Shown here one piece after another: positions 39,802 to 47,833 of a stretch of 64,000 nucleotides of DNA (position 1 is its first letter; each line of letters opens with the position of its first letter). This DNA comes from Aureispira sp963837355 (GTDB lineage Bacteria > Bacteroidota > Bacteroidia > Chitinophagales > Saprospiraceae). The stretch is taken from contig CAWIMY010000007.1 in assembly GCA_963837355.1 (NCBI GenBank), positions 434,001-498,000 of the forward strand, read 5' to 3'. The translations under genes and the position numbers were made by a program. The notes below the pieces were generated by a model that was given only the letters and a program-made list of their open reading frames with translations, ran no database searches and was not told the DNA's origin.

Positions 39802-40293
39802 ATGGATGATTGGCGCTTAAATGCAAAGCATATAAAATGGTGGAATAAGGAAGATTCGCTCTATAATTCTAATAGATGGACTTCTTTCTCAGATATTGGT
39901 AAAGTATACTTTGGTAGTGTATTGACAGAAAAAGAGTATACAAAAGTAGAGAGCAAGTATATAGATTTAGCTAAAAATATATTAGATATTACTGATAGTG
40001 ATTATTACATAGCTCGTGGTATAGAGATATACAATCTAGACATGAAGTATGAGCATAATGTAGAATCACACAATTTATACACGACTATAAATGAAGAAGA
40101 TACTACAGCAATTATAAAAAAGAGTAGTTTGGATTATTTTATGAAATTGCTGCTTAGAGAACATGTGTGGTGTATATTAGAGACTCCTCATAAAGAATTT
40201 CAAGTAAGGTTTGGTTACGATTATTATATTTACGTAATCGGAGATACGAAAATCATAGAATCGTGCGTTGAAGAATCAGGTCTATTTGTTTAG
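39802..40293 (+). CDS. putative immunity protein for toxin tip 4
   Basis: A 163-residue AT-rich protein starting MDDWRLNAKHIKWWNKED. The composition is acidic/aromatic and soluble-looking, with no signal peptide. Family not recognised. By eye it does not resemble the partner of tip 2 although the toxins are related, which fits fast immunity divergence or an independent recruitment. A strong terminator follows at 40364. Confidence 0.6.
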   Translation: MDDWRLNAKHIKWWNKEDSLYNSNRWTSFSDIGKVYFGSVLTEKEYTKVESKYIDLAKNILDITDSDYYIARGIEIYNLDMKYEHNVESHNLYTTINEEDTTAIIKKSSLDYFMKLLLREHVWCILETPHKEFQVRFGYDYYIYVIGDTKIIESCVEESGLFV

Positions 40294-40363
40294 TTTTAAA
40301 GTTTTAAGATGCATATTTCAAATGTTTTACAGTATCAAGGAATAGAATTATTTTTTATTAATT

Positions 40364-40397
40364 AAAGGCATTCCATAACGGAATGCCTTTAATTTTT
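40364..40397 (+). terminator. terminator of orphan module 4
   Basis: AAAGGCATTCC pairs perfectly with GGAATGCCTTT around a 5-base loop, followed by AATTTTTA. Confidence 0.9.
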
Positions 40398-40416
40398 AGT
40401 TCTATCTGTTGGAGAT

Positions 40417-40614
40417 TTGGTGGGAAAGATGGCGCGAAAAGATGGTACAGATGGAGGGAATTATAGACGGTATAAAATCAGGTTTCATGTGAGACGTATC
40501 TACTCTAAACTATCATTTAATGAAAAAAAAATCGATAATATTGAGCTAAATGGTTTAGCAAATAGCATATTTTCAGTAAGAAATGCTGTTGATGAACAAA
40601 CGTTACTCAAGTAG
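40417..40614 (+). CDS. short ORF in decayed toxin/immunity DNA
   Basis: 65 codons, basic, with 'MARKDGTDGGNYRRYKIRFH' near the start. Not recognised. It lies in AT-rich sequence between module 4 and the last linker copy, where another tip would be expected, and may be the stump of one. No linker copy precedes it. Could be non-coding. Confidence 0.25.
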   Translation: MVGKMARKDGTDGGNYRRYKIRFHVRRIYSKLSFNEKKIDNIELNGLANSIFSVRNAVDEQTLLK

Positions 40615-40644
40615 CCATTAAGACAGAGTAAAGAGCTACTAATT

Positions 40645-40894
40645 ATGATTATGGAAAAAGAAGAGTATGAAGAGCTAATAAATATAATAGGAGCTATTTT
40701 GTATAATGTTATCCTGATACTAACAATACGACGGAATTGACGATACTTTACTACGTATACATCAAGACCGATTAAAGAGCAAACTGGATTTTGATTATGA
40801 AATGGAGGAGTATGAAGACCTAAAAAATATAATAGGAGGTGTTTTGGTACATGCGTCTACTGAAAATGAGGAATTGCAATCATGGATTGATTGA
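40645..40894 (+). pseudogene. two fragments of a duplicated immunity-like gene
   Basis: The first fragment starts MIMEKEEYEELINIIGAILY and runs into a stop. The second, in another frame about 150 bases later, reads 'EMEEYEDLKNIIGGVLVHAS' to a stop at 40894. The shared E-E-Y-E-(E/D)-L-x-N-I-I-G core shows they are diverged copies of one end of the same gene. Both lack a full-length frame. By position they are probably remains of immunity genes. Confidence 0.5.
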
Positions 40895-40925
40895 AAATAG
40901 TTAACTGCTTCAAATGTACAGTTAG

Positions 40926-41311
40926 GCGCGATTAAACGCCGTAAGAAACTAGATAAACTAGAACGCAGGATTTAACCCAAGAGACGGAGACGTTTCATAC
41001 GAATTTATGTTGGAAGCGCGCTTAGAGGGTGTGCGCCCGAAGATTAAGACGATTCAGCGCCGTCCAACTAGAGCGGATAGTGAGGCGGAAGTGAATGAGG
41101 CGGACAGAGCCTTGCACCAGCGGATCGCAGCGGAAGTAAAACGCAAGCTGGAAGCCAAAGGGCAATCGACGGAAGGGGTGGAAACGTTTACTAGCGTGAG
41201 CTCGCCTTCGGCTCGGTAGAGGCGTTTTATGAAATGCTACGAGTGGAGGCCGCCAGTTTGCAGCGGGAGTTCCAGCCGCAGTTGCGCGAGGGGATAACTA
41301 TTGTTACCTAA
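40926..41311 (+). pseudogene. orphan module 5: toxin-less, degraded carrier linker copy
   Basis: Starts like carrier 33637 ('GCGCGATTAAACGCCG') and runs to the equivalent of about 33970. It has extra bases early ('GAACGCAGGATTTAACC') and then a diverged stretch (41007-41100, 'LEARLEGVRPKIKTIQRRPT'). A near-identical stretch follows (41105-41190). A 29-base PE-B-like insert (41190-41218) introduces a stop. No toxin tip or immunity gene follows; the copy dissolves at 'GGGATAACTATTG'. This marks the end of the array. Confidence 0.7.
41190..41218. repeat. insert PE-B' in module 5
   Basis: 29 extra bases relative to the carrier, with GAGCTCGCCTTCGGCTC forming a hairpin; it disrupts the linker frame. 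Confidence 0.5.
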
Positions 41312-41591
41312 CTTTCTACACCCCTGAAAGTCGAATGTTTTTAAATATACACTCGTATTCTTGCTCTGTTAAACTGTTTAATTGATTAACTTAGAGCTTG
41401 CTGTTATTGGTTCTTTTGTTTTTCGCATCTCAAAGGTAATACCTCTAACAGTATTTTTTTGCCCCACTAATACCTTTTTTACATAGCACCTTATTCGCAA
41501 TACCCTTTAATAAACTTTAATAGAATTAATTTTTATCAAGTAACTGAAAAACAAGCGACTCCATAAACTCCAATCAAAAGAACAAACAACA

Positions 41592-42698
41592 ATGCCAATC
41601 AATCACCCTACAAGCATATATAAGCACCTTATCCTACTATTCTTAGTTAGCTTTGGACAAGCCCATGCCCAATCTTCTATAGACAGCAGCAGCCAAGGAA
41701 AAGCCCTACTAGTAGGAGTCAAGGAGGCACCTCCCTTTGCTATGAAAAATACGGAGGGAGAATGGACAGGGATTAGTATTTATCTCTGGAAGGAGTTGGC
41801 GAAATCTTTAGATTATAAGTATGAGTTTGTAGAACACAATTTGAAAGATTTGCTCGAAAATGTCCAAAATAAACAGCTTGATATAGGGATTGCTGCCATT
41901 ACTATTAGCAAAGAAAGAGAGGAGGCTTTTGATTTTTCTTTGCCCTATTTCACTACTGGATTGAGTATTTTGACCACAAAGCAAGAGCAGGGCTATGGAG
42001 ATATTCTAAAACGGTTTTTCTCTTTTCAATTTTTTCAGGTGGTGGCTGCCTTAGTCTTATTATTATTGATAATAGGAGCCTTGTTGTGGCTGGTGGAGCG
42101 GAAGGAAAATGAGGAACAATTTGGTGGAACATGGTGGCACGGAATAGGGGCCGCTTTTTGGTGGTCTGCTGTGACGATGACTACGGTAGGGTATGGAGAT
42201 AAAGCTCCAGTGACTTTTCTAGGTAGAATCATTGGCTTTGTTTGGATGTTTGCAGGAATAATTATCATCTCTGGTTTCACAGCAGCGATTACTTCTGCCT
42301 TGACCATAGAACAATTGACTACAGGCATTAAAGGACCTGAGGATTTGGATAACGTTCGTGTCGCTACTGTAAAAAGCTCTAGCAGTGCTAACTATCTGAA
42401 TGCTAGAGAGGTTAATTTTTTGGCTACTACTACCATTGAACAAGCTATCAAAGCTTTGCAGGACGATAAAGTAGATGCTGTCGTATATGATGCTCCTATT
42501 TTACAATATCTACTTCGCCAAAAAGAAATAAAAGAACTGGAGTTGTTGCCTGATGTTTTTCTGCCTTTTCATTATGGAATAGCCTTACCAGAGAAAAGCC
42601 CTAAAAAAGAGGAAATTAATGTAGAATTGCTGGATATTATCAATCAACCTGAATGGAGAAAGGTGTTGTTTGAATACCTGGGCTCGTCTGATCATTAA
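41592..42698 (+). CDS. prokaryotic ionotropic glutamate receptor-type potassium channel (GluR0-like)
   Basis: A 368-residue protein. Order: signal peptide (1-27, 'LILLFLVSFGQAHAQ'), ligand-binding lobe S1 (about 36-135, 'LLVGVKEAPPFAMKNTEGEW', 'ISKEREEAFDFSLPYFTTGL'), first membrane helix (about 145-167), and a pore loop with the K+ selectivity filter TVGYGD (about 199-204). The second pore helix ('IIGFVWMFAGIIIISGFTAA') and lobe S2 (about 245-360, 'GIALPEKSPKKEEINVELLD') follow. This is the S1-TM-pore-TM-S2 arrangement of bacterial GluR0 channels, which open on amino acid binding and pass K+. The gene stands alone between two toxin loci. Confidence 0.93.
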   Translation: MPINHPTSIYKHLILLFLVSFGQAHAQSSIDSSSQGKALLVGVKEAPPFAMKNTEGEWTGISIYLWKELAKSLDYKYEFVEHNLKDLLENVQNKQLDIGIAAITISKEREEAFDFSLPYFTTGLSILTTKQEQGYGDILKRFFSFQFFQVVAALVLLLLIIGALLWLVERKENEEQFGGTWWHGIGAAFWWSAVTMTTVGYGDKAPVTFLGRIIGFVWMFAGIIIISGFTAAITSALTIEQLTTGIKGPEDLDNVRVATVKSSSSANYLNAREVNFLATTTIEQAIKALQDDKVDAVVYDAPILQYLLRQKEIKELELLPDVFLPFHYGIALPEKSPKKEEINVELLDIINQPEWRKVLFEYLGSSDH

Positions 42699-43115
42699 TA
42701 GGGGGAGGAATAAAGCAGTTGTTTCTCTTCTCTATGCTTGGGAGCAGGGAGGATTCCAAAATATAGCTTGCAAGACTATTTAATGAGCGCTTTTTCCTGC
42801 CCTTATGGATAGCACCTACGATTCTACTAAATGAAATATAGGCTATTTATACCTTTCTTGATGCTTTTTCATTATCTTGAGTCTAAACCAATTATTGCTA
42901 TTTCTTTAACAATAAAGTTGTTTAAGCAAGGCAAATAGCTTGCCCCGAGCCTTTGTATTCATTATAAATGAAAGGGTTTTACTTATATTTGTTGCTACTA
43001 GGAATAGAATCTTTGCCTTTATTGGAACCCAAATAGCTTTGCTGAGTCTTCGGGGTTCTATTTATTTACTGCGAAAACCTCTTTTTAAACAACTTCCACC
43101 TTAAAAAAGAAAACA
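42699..43115. other. intergenic region upstream of the second DUF4157 gene
   Basis: About 417 bases without a recognisable gene. TATATTTG at 42984-42991 matches the -7 consensus, about 125 bases before the ATG at 43116. No tRNA or clear hairpin is seen. Confidence 0.35.
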
Positions 43116-44603
43116 ATGCCGATTCATGTTGATAAAGAACGCCAAACTCCCACCCACAGCCGCGCTACAGACGCCACCTCCACAAAAAAAAACGTTCCTA
43201 CCTCTTTTGTGGACAATCGCCCCGAAGCCTTGGAGCAACAAGAACTACAAGCGATGGCCAATAACAGTCCTCAAGCCTTGGAGGGAGCTAAATTTCAGGA
43301 AATGGCAGAGCAGCATGCCCAACAATCAGTTAATAAAACGGGCATTCCAGATGATCTAAAAACCAATACGGAAAATGTACTAAAGGTTTCTCTAAATAAA
43401 ATAAAAGTACATTACAACTCTAAGGAACCTGAAAAAGTAGATGCCCATTCCCTCACTAAGGGCAATCATGTTTATATAGGCCCAGGACGAGAAGAGGACT
43501 TGCCACATGAACTCATTCATGCAGGTAAGCACCAAGAAGAAGGTGTCCAGCCTACGATGACTACACAGGACGGTGTAGGTATCAATGGCGACGTATCCAA
43601 AGAAAAAGAAGCAGAAACCTTGGCTACTAAGGCTAAGAGAAACCAATCCGTTCCTTCCAAACAACCGCTCCAACCATTAGCGGAGAATAACTCGAATACC
43701 GCTACAGTGCAGTTGTTGCACGCCCGCGAAATGGTGGTGGGCAATACCTATCGCTACCAACTGGATGGAGGCGAACGAACCGCTCAACTCGTCGGAATAA
43801 CACACGGTGGGTATTATCATTTTGATAATAGAGACCGTGTACGAGGCGCTGCTAATATTGAGGAAGATGTGACGGATCAACACATGCAGGTAGACGAGCC
43901 TATGGCCGCCGCACCCTTGTACCATGATGAAGTACCCGTCGGAGCCGCTGAAGAGCAACTGGCCTGCTGGAACTGGGCAATTTATGCCTTGGATCAAGCG
44001 ATAACCGTTAGTGAAATAGATAAAGTTTTTCGTTTACTAGAAAGCCAAGTCGCATTTGAGCGAGGGGGAAATGAATTTTTACCTACTGTAGCAGAGGGCG
44101 CTGCCATTGAGAATCTCATGGTTGACTTTAGACACCTCTGCGCCAATAGAGTTACCAATGGAGAGATTACAGAAGCTAGAGCTACGGAAATGGCTACCGA
44201 ATATAGGGCTAGTATAGAGCGAGTTCGAGTCCAAGTTGGTGCTATTAGAGATGCCATTAACCAAGTGGATCTTGCAGAAGTAAGCAAACAAGATATTACT
44301 AGAGAATATAACTACCGTTTGACAGAAGTTATTTTGGAAAATGCAGGGTTCGAAGTGCTCCCTAGAGGCACTGCCAATACTTGGATGGTAGGACAACATG
44401 TTCAACAAGGAACCTTCGGCTGGGAACATTGGTGGTTGCGCACGCCTGATGGGCAATACATTGACCACTTTCCTGGACAAGGCAATGGCATCCGTAGAAA
44501 TAACATCATGCCTTTTGGCTATGGCGAGGACGACATCATTGAAGTCCCTGTACGCGACATAAAACCCGAACACAGGGCTCAAGCACAACTGCCTGAAGAT
44601 TAG
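43116..44603 (+). CDS. DUF4157 protein with HExxH and a papain-like C-terminal region (putative effector)
   Basis: A 495-residue protein without a signal peptide. Residues about 70-175 form a DUF4157 domain ('GIPDDLKTNTENVLKVSLNK', 'IKVHYNS', 'GNHVYIGPG') with an intact HELIHAGKH zinc motif and a downstream acidic 'EKEAETLA'. A short beta segment follows. The C-terminal half (about 285-480) has 'ACWNWAIYALDQ', later 'GWEHWWLRTPDGQYIDHF'. The Cys, His and Asp in this order and spacing look like a papain/NlpC-type cysteine hydrolase triad. It shares the DUF4157 pattern with the carrier at 30.3 kb. DUF4157 proteins are common eCIS cargo; a toxin or modifying enzyme is inferred. No immunity candidate follows. 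Confidence 0.75.
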   Translation: MPIHVDKERQTPTHSRATDATSTKKNVPTSFVDNRPEALEQQELQAMANNSPQALEGAKFQEMAEQHAQQSVNKTGIPDDLKTNTENVLKVSLNKIKVHYNSKEPEKVDAHSLTKGNHVYIGPGREEDLPHELIHAGKHQEEGVQPTMTTQDGVGINGDVSKEKEAETLATKAKRNQSVPSKQPLQPLAENNSNTATVQLLHAREMVVGNTYRYQLDGGERTAQLVGITHGGYYHFDNRDRVRGAANIEEDVTDQHMQVDEPMAAAPLYHDEVPVGAAEEQLACWNWAIYALDQAITVSEIDKVFRLLESQVAFERGGNEFLPTVAEGAAIENLMVDFRHLCANRVTNGEITEARATEMATEYRASIERVRVQVGAIRDAINQVDLAEVSKQDITREYNYRLTEVILENAGFEVLPRGTANTWMVGQHVQQGTFGWEHWWLRTPDGQYIDHFPGQGNGIRRNNIMPFGYGEDDIIEVPVRDIKPEHRAQAQLPED

Positions 44604-44627
44604 CCATTACTTTGATTAGCTGCTTCT

Positions 44628-44664
44628 AAAATTGGTGTTTTCTATGTGGGAACACCAATTTTTT
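44628..44664 (+). terminator. terminator after the DUF4157-papain gene
   Basis: AAAATTGGTGTT pairs with AACACCAATTTT (12 bp, perfect) and ends in a T-run. Confidence 0.85.
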
Positions 44665-44764
44665 ACGTTTACTAACAAGTGCTTTTTTCTACGACTGCTC
44701 AAAACATAAAAAAGGATAGACCAAAAGCCTATCCAATATTGGTATTTCTAAAAGTAAAGAGTTG

Positions 44765-45739
44765 CTAGTGCTCGCGCTTCATAAGCATGTTCAAAAAGTC
44801 CCGTAATTTTTGTTTTTTCTCTTCGACCAAGGTCATTTGTTCTAAGTTATCGAGGGCCTTATGGCAATAGACATCCATCAAGTCCTGCATGGCACTAGGG
44901 ATATTGAGTTCCTGAAAAATATGGGTCACCCGCTCAATCTTGATCGCTTCTTCTGCGACAGGGGTAGGGGTGGAGAGTAGTTCGGTTAGTTCGGCGCGGG
45001 TGCTTTCGTCGGCCAATTCCAAGGCTTTGATGACCAAGGCCGTCTTTTTGTTTTGTACAATGTCTCCCCCGATGCGTTTGCCTACTTTAGCTTGGCTGCC
45101 AAACGTATCCAACCAGTCATCTTTGATCTGAAAGGCAATACCTAAGTTGCGGCCGTAGTTGCCAATCAGTTCAGCTTGCTCGGCAGAGGCGTTGCCCACT
45201 AAGGCACCCATTTTGAGCGCCCCATACAACAGAATAGACGTTTTTAACTCAATCATGTGGATGTATTCCTCCAAACTCACGTCCGTGCGATCTTCATAAT
45301 CTACATCCAACTGTTGGCCTTCACAAACACCAATTGCCACTTTATTAAAGATGGGAAAGAGCTTTAAGAAGAGATCACTGTCCAATTTGTACAGTTCTTC
45401 GTAAGCCTGCAAAAGCATGACATCGCCTGCCAAAATAGCCGTGTTGTTGCCGTATTTTTCGTGTACGCTGGGCATTCCACGGCGTAAGGGTGATTCGTCC
45501 ATGATATCATCGTGCATCAAGGAGAAGTTGTGAAATACTTCTACCGCGAAAGCTACGGGGAGCGCTTTTTCCATAACTCCATCAAATAATTGACAAGCGA
45601 GTAAAGAGAGCGTTGGCCGAATTTGTTTGCCTTTGAGCGACAAAATATAATCGAGCGGTTCATAAAGCGCTCTAGGTTCCAAGGAAGAAAAACTATGCGC
45701 TTTTTGGTATTCTTGGAACAGTTCCTGTATTTTTTTCAT
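44765..45739 (-). CDS. polyprenyl diphosphate synthase (trans-isoprenyl, short-chain type)
   Basis: A 324-residue isoprenoid chain-elongating enzyme. The first aspartate-rich motif is 'DDIMDESPLRRG' and the second is 'DDWLDTFGSQ'; 'GKQIRPTLSLLACQL' and 'AILAGDVMLLQAYE' are also typical. The first motif lacks the two-residue insertion of bacterial FPP synthases, and a Phe lies five positions before it. This suggests a GGPP-like product, for example for carotenoids or quinones, but product length is an inference. Same strand as suhB-like and ppa, but separated by over 120 bases. Confidence 0.9.
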   Translation of the reverse strand: MKKIQELFQEYQKAHSFSSLEPRALYEPLDYILSLKGKQIRPTLSLLACQLFDGVMEKALPVAFAVEVFHNFSLMHDDIMDESPLRRGMPSVHEKYGNNTAILAGDVMLLQAYEELYKLDSDLFLKLFPIFNKVAIGVCEGQQLDVDYEDRTDVSLEEYIHMIELKTSILLYGALKMGALVGNASAEQAELIGNYGRNLGIAFQIKDDWLDTFGSQAKVGKRIGGDIVQNKKTALVIKALELADESTRAELTELLSTPTPVAEEAIKIERVTHIFQELNIPSAMQDLMDVYCHKALDNLEQMTLVEEKKQKLRDFLNMLMKREH

Positions 45740-45866
45740 TGTGTGTCAAATTAAAATGAGGAATTAAGTCGGTTTAGTTTAGAACGAAATTATGTAAAAA
45801 AGAACGAGTAGAACAATAACTATCCCCTAGAATTGGATAATTTTCAACAACTTCGATCAACAACGC

Positions 45867-46664
45867 TTAAAAATGGGCTTGTATTCGTTGTTTTAATAGT
45901 GTAAAAAGTGCGGAATTGCCCGCCACGATCTCCCGCCCGTGTATAAAATCGTCCCCACCAGTAAAATCACTGACATGGCCTCCTGCTTGTTGCACCAAAA
46001 ACGCGCCAGCAGCAACATCCCAAGGAGAAAGACTGTATTCAAAGTAACCATCAAAACGTCCACAAGCAACATACGCCAGATCTAAAGCCGCTGACCCAAA
46101 GCGGCGCAAGCCGCGTGTATCGCGCATTAACCCTTGTAAAACAGCTAGATAAGCAGGCATTCGCTCGAAATCATAATAGGGAAAGCCTGTTGCCAATAAA
46201 CTATCCTCCAAGCGCGTAGTAGGACTGACATAAATGGCTTTTTTATTCAAAAAACTACTCGAAGCGCCTTTCCAACTGTAAAAGGTTTCTTGTCGATTGG
46301 CTTCATGGACAACGCCCAAGACCGTTTGTCCTTCGTATTGCAACGCTAGACTAATGGAAAAAAACGGCAAACCGTGCAAAAAATTAGTAGTGCCATCTAA
46401 GGGATCAATAATCCATTGCCAAGGACGGTCTTCTACGGCAACAGTACCTTCTTCAGCTAAGAAGCTCGCTTCGGGCAAAAAGCCTTGTAGACCTTGTATG
46501 AGGCGCTTTTCAGCCGTTTTATCGACGTAGCTCACCAAGTGGTTGCGCTGTTTGTGTTCGATCTCTTGCTGTTGTACCTTGCCCAATTCTTCCCGTAAAA
46601 AAGCCCCTACCGCTTGGCTCAATTGGCAGGTTTGTTGGCAGAGTCGTTCTAAATCCATAGACAT
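45867..46664 (-). CDS. inositol monophosphatase family protein (SuhB-like)
   Basis: A 265-residue Mg2+-dependent, lithium-sensitive phosphatase fold. The metal-binding motifs are intact: 'FLAEEGTV' (Glu), 'WIIDPLDGTTNFLHGLPFFS' (the DPLDGT signature) and 'YSLSPWDVAAGAFLVQQAGG' near the C-terminus. Substrates in the family include inositol 1-phosphate and related sugar phosphates; CysQ is less likely given the motifs. The length is normal. Confidence 0.9.
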   Translation of the reverse strand: MSMDLERLCQQTCQLSQAVGAFLREELGKVQQQEIEHKQRNHLVSYVDKTAEKRLIQGLQGFLPEASFLAEEGTVAVEDRPWQWIIDPLDGTTNFLHGLPFFSISLALQYEGQTVLGVVHEANRQETFYSWKGASSSFLNKKAIYVSPTTRLEDSLLATGFPYYDFERMPAYLAVLQGLMRDTRGLRRFGSAALDLAYVACGRFDGYFEYSLSPWDVAAGAFLVQQAGGHVSDFTGGDDFIHGREIVAGNSALFTLLKQRIQAHF

Positions 46665-46716
46665 GTACTTGGCAAAGATATTCTAAAATGCTACTGTAAA
46701 ATAGCTAATTAATAGC

Positions 46717-46754
46717 AAAACGCCATTCCGAAGGGAGTCGGAACAGCGTTTTTA
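46717..46754 (-). terminator. stem-loop terminator downstream of ppa
   Basis: AACGCCATTCCGA pairs with TCGGAACAGCGTT with a small bulge, flanked by A/T runs. It lies between ppa and the suhB-like gene, both read leftward. Its TTCCGA...TCGGAA core resembles PE-A. Confidence 0.6.
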
Positions 46755-46787
46755 TTGTTTTTTATTGCAAAATGGAACACAAGTCGA

Positions 46788-47495
46788 TTAAGCGGTGGTA
46801 TTCAAGGCTTCTGCTAAGGTTTTAGCCAGCTCCTCTTCTAATCCTCCAAAATGTGTTTCATAGTCTTGTTGGCTCCTGCGAACCACCTCTAAGGCTTCTT
46901 CGCGGCCATAGGTATGTGTAATTTCTACTTCTTTGTTCTTGGCAGGATTATCAGGATCCTCTTTGTAAGTTAAGAAGTAGTGCTTGATGCGTTTGATCAA
47001 TTTGGCAGGGCAATCCGCCACGTCTTTGATGTCGCCATAAGTATGGTCATCTTTTAGCACCGCAATGATTTTATCATCGGCTTCGCCACCATCAATCATC
47101 CGAAACCCACCAACCACTACGGCATCTAACAACAAGTTGCCGTGGGGTAGGGCGCGGTCCATCAATACACAAACATCCAATGGATCTCCATCCCCCTTGA
47201 TCCCACTACGACCTGTTTGCTTCATGCAAAACTCTGCCATTGCTTCGGCGGAGTAGGTTCTAGGAATCAAACCATAAGGAACAGGAATGGTATTGGAAAA
47301 TTTATTGGGACGGTCGATCATCAAATAACCGCTTTCTTTACAAATTTCGTACTTCATTTGGTCACCAGGAACCACCTCAATAAAGCAGCGTAGTACCTCA
47401 GGAGCTCCCGCACCAATGTTGATACCGTGCCAAGGATGCGCCTTATAACGCTTGCCGAATCGATTCCACACCTCGTGTAGTTTGTCGTTAGCCAT
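46788..47495 (-). CDS. ppa: family I inorganic pyrophosphatase
   Basis: A 235-residue soluble pyrophosphatase that hydrolyses PPi to phosphate and pulls biosynthetic reactions forward. The signature 'GDGDPLDVCVL' with the three metal-binding aspartates is intact. 'KYEICKESGYLMIDRP' and 'YGLIPRTY' match the substrate site, and 'HYFLTYKED' lies near the C-terminus. The longer N-terminus is normal for Bacteroidota enzymes. Confidence 0.95.
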   Translation of the reverse strand: MANDKLHEVWNRFGKRYKAHPWHGINIGAGAPEVLRCFIEVVPGDQMKYEICKESGYLMIDRPNKFSNTIPVPYGLIPRTYSAEAMAEFCMKQTGRSGIKGDGDPLDVCVLMDRALPHGNLLLDAVVVGGFRMIDGGEADDKIIAVLKDDHTYGDIKDVADCPAKLIKRIKHYFLTYKEDPDNPAKNKEVEITHTYGREEALEVVRRSQQDYETHFGGLEEELAKTLAEALNTTA

Positions 47496-47833
47496 AATAG
47501 TTAATCTAGATTATTGTATAGGATAGAGAGAAGAAAATAAAATAATTTTCTTCCGAGCATTTTTTAAACAAGGGGCGAATTTAGGGTTTTTGTTTTAGAA
47601 TAAGCCTATATGAAGGCTCTTTTTTCAGGACTTCCTCGAAGCGCTTTGGCCGTGTTATCAGGCTAGCAATGCGATTGCTAACGAACAAAAGCGGCTATAG
47701 GTTACACAAATCCCCTTTTTTCTAACCTTTGCCCCATAAAACCCGCTCCAAAAACGCCTGTTCTCATTAAGACTTCCTCAAGCAGCCCAGACATACCGAG
47801 CCCACCGAATTCAGCGCAGCCAATAAGAAAAAA
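47496..47833. other. intergenic region with a dispersed 18-bp palindrome (copy 2)
   Basis: About 338 bases. The 18-mer AGCAATGCGATTGCTAAC (47665-47682) is an imperfect palindrome related to 30183 and 63964. I see no gene or RNA otherwise. Confidence 0.4.
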
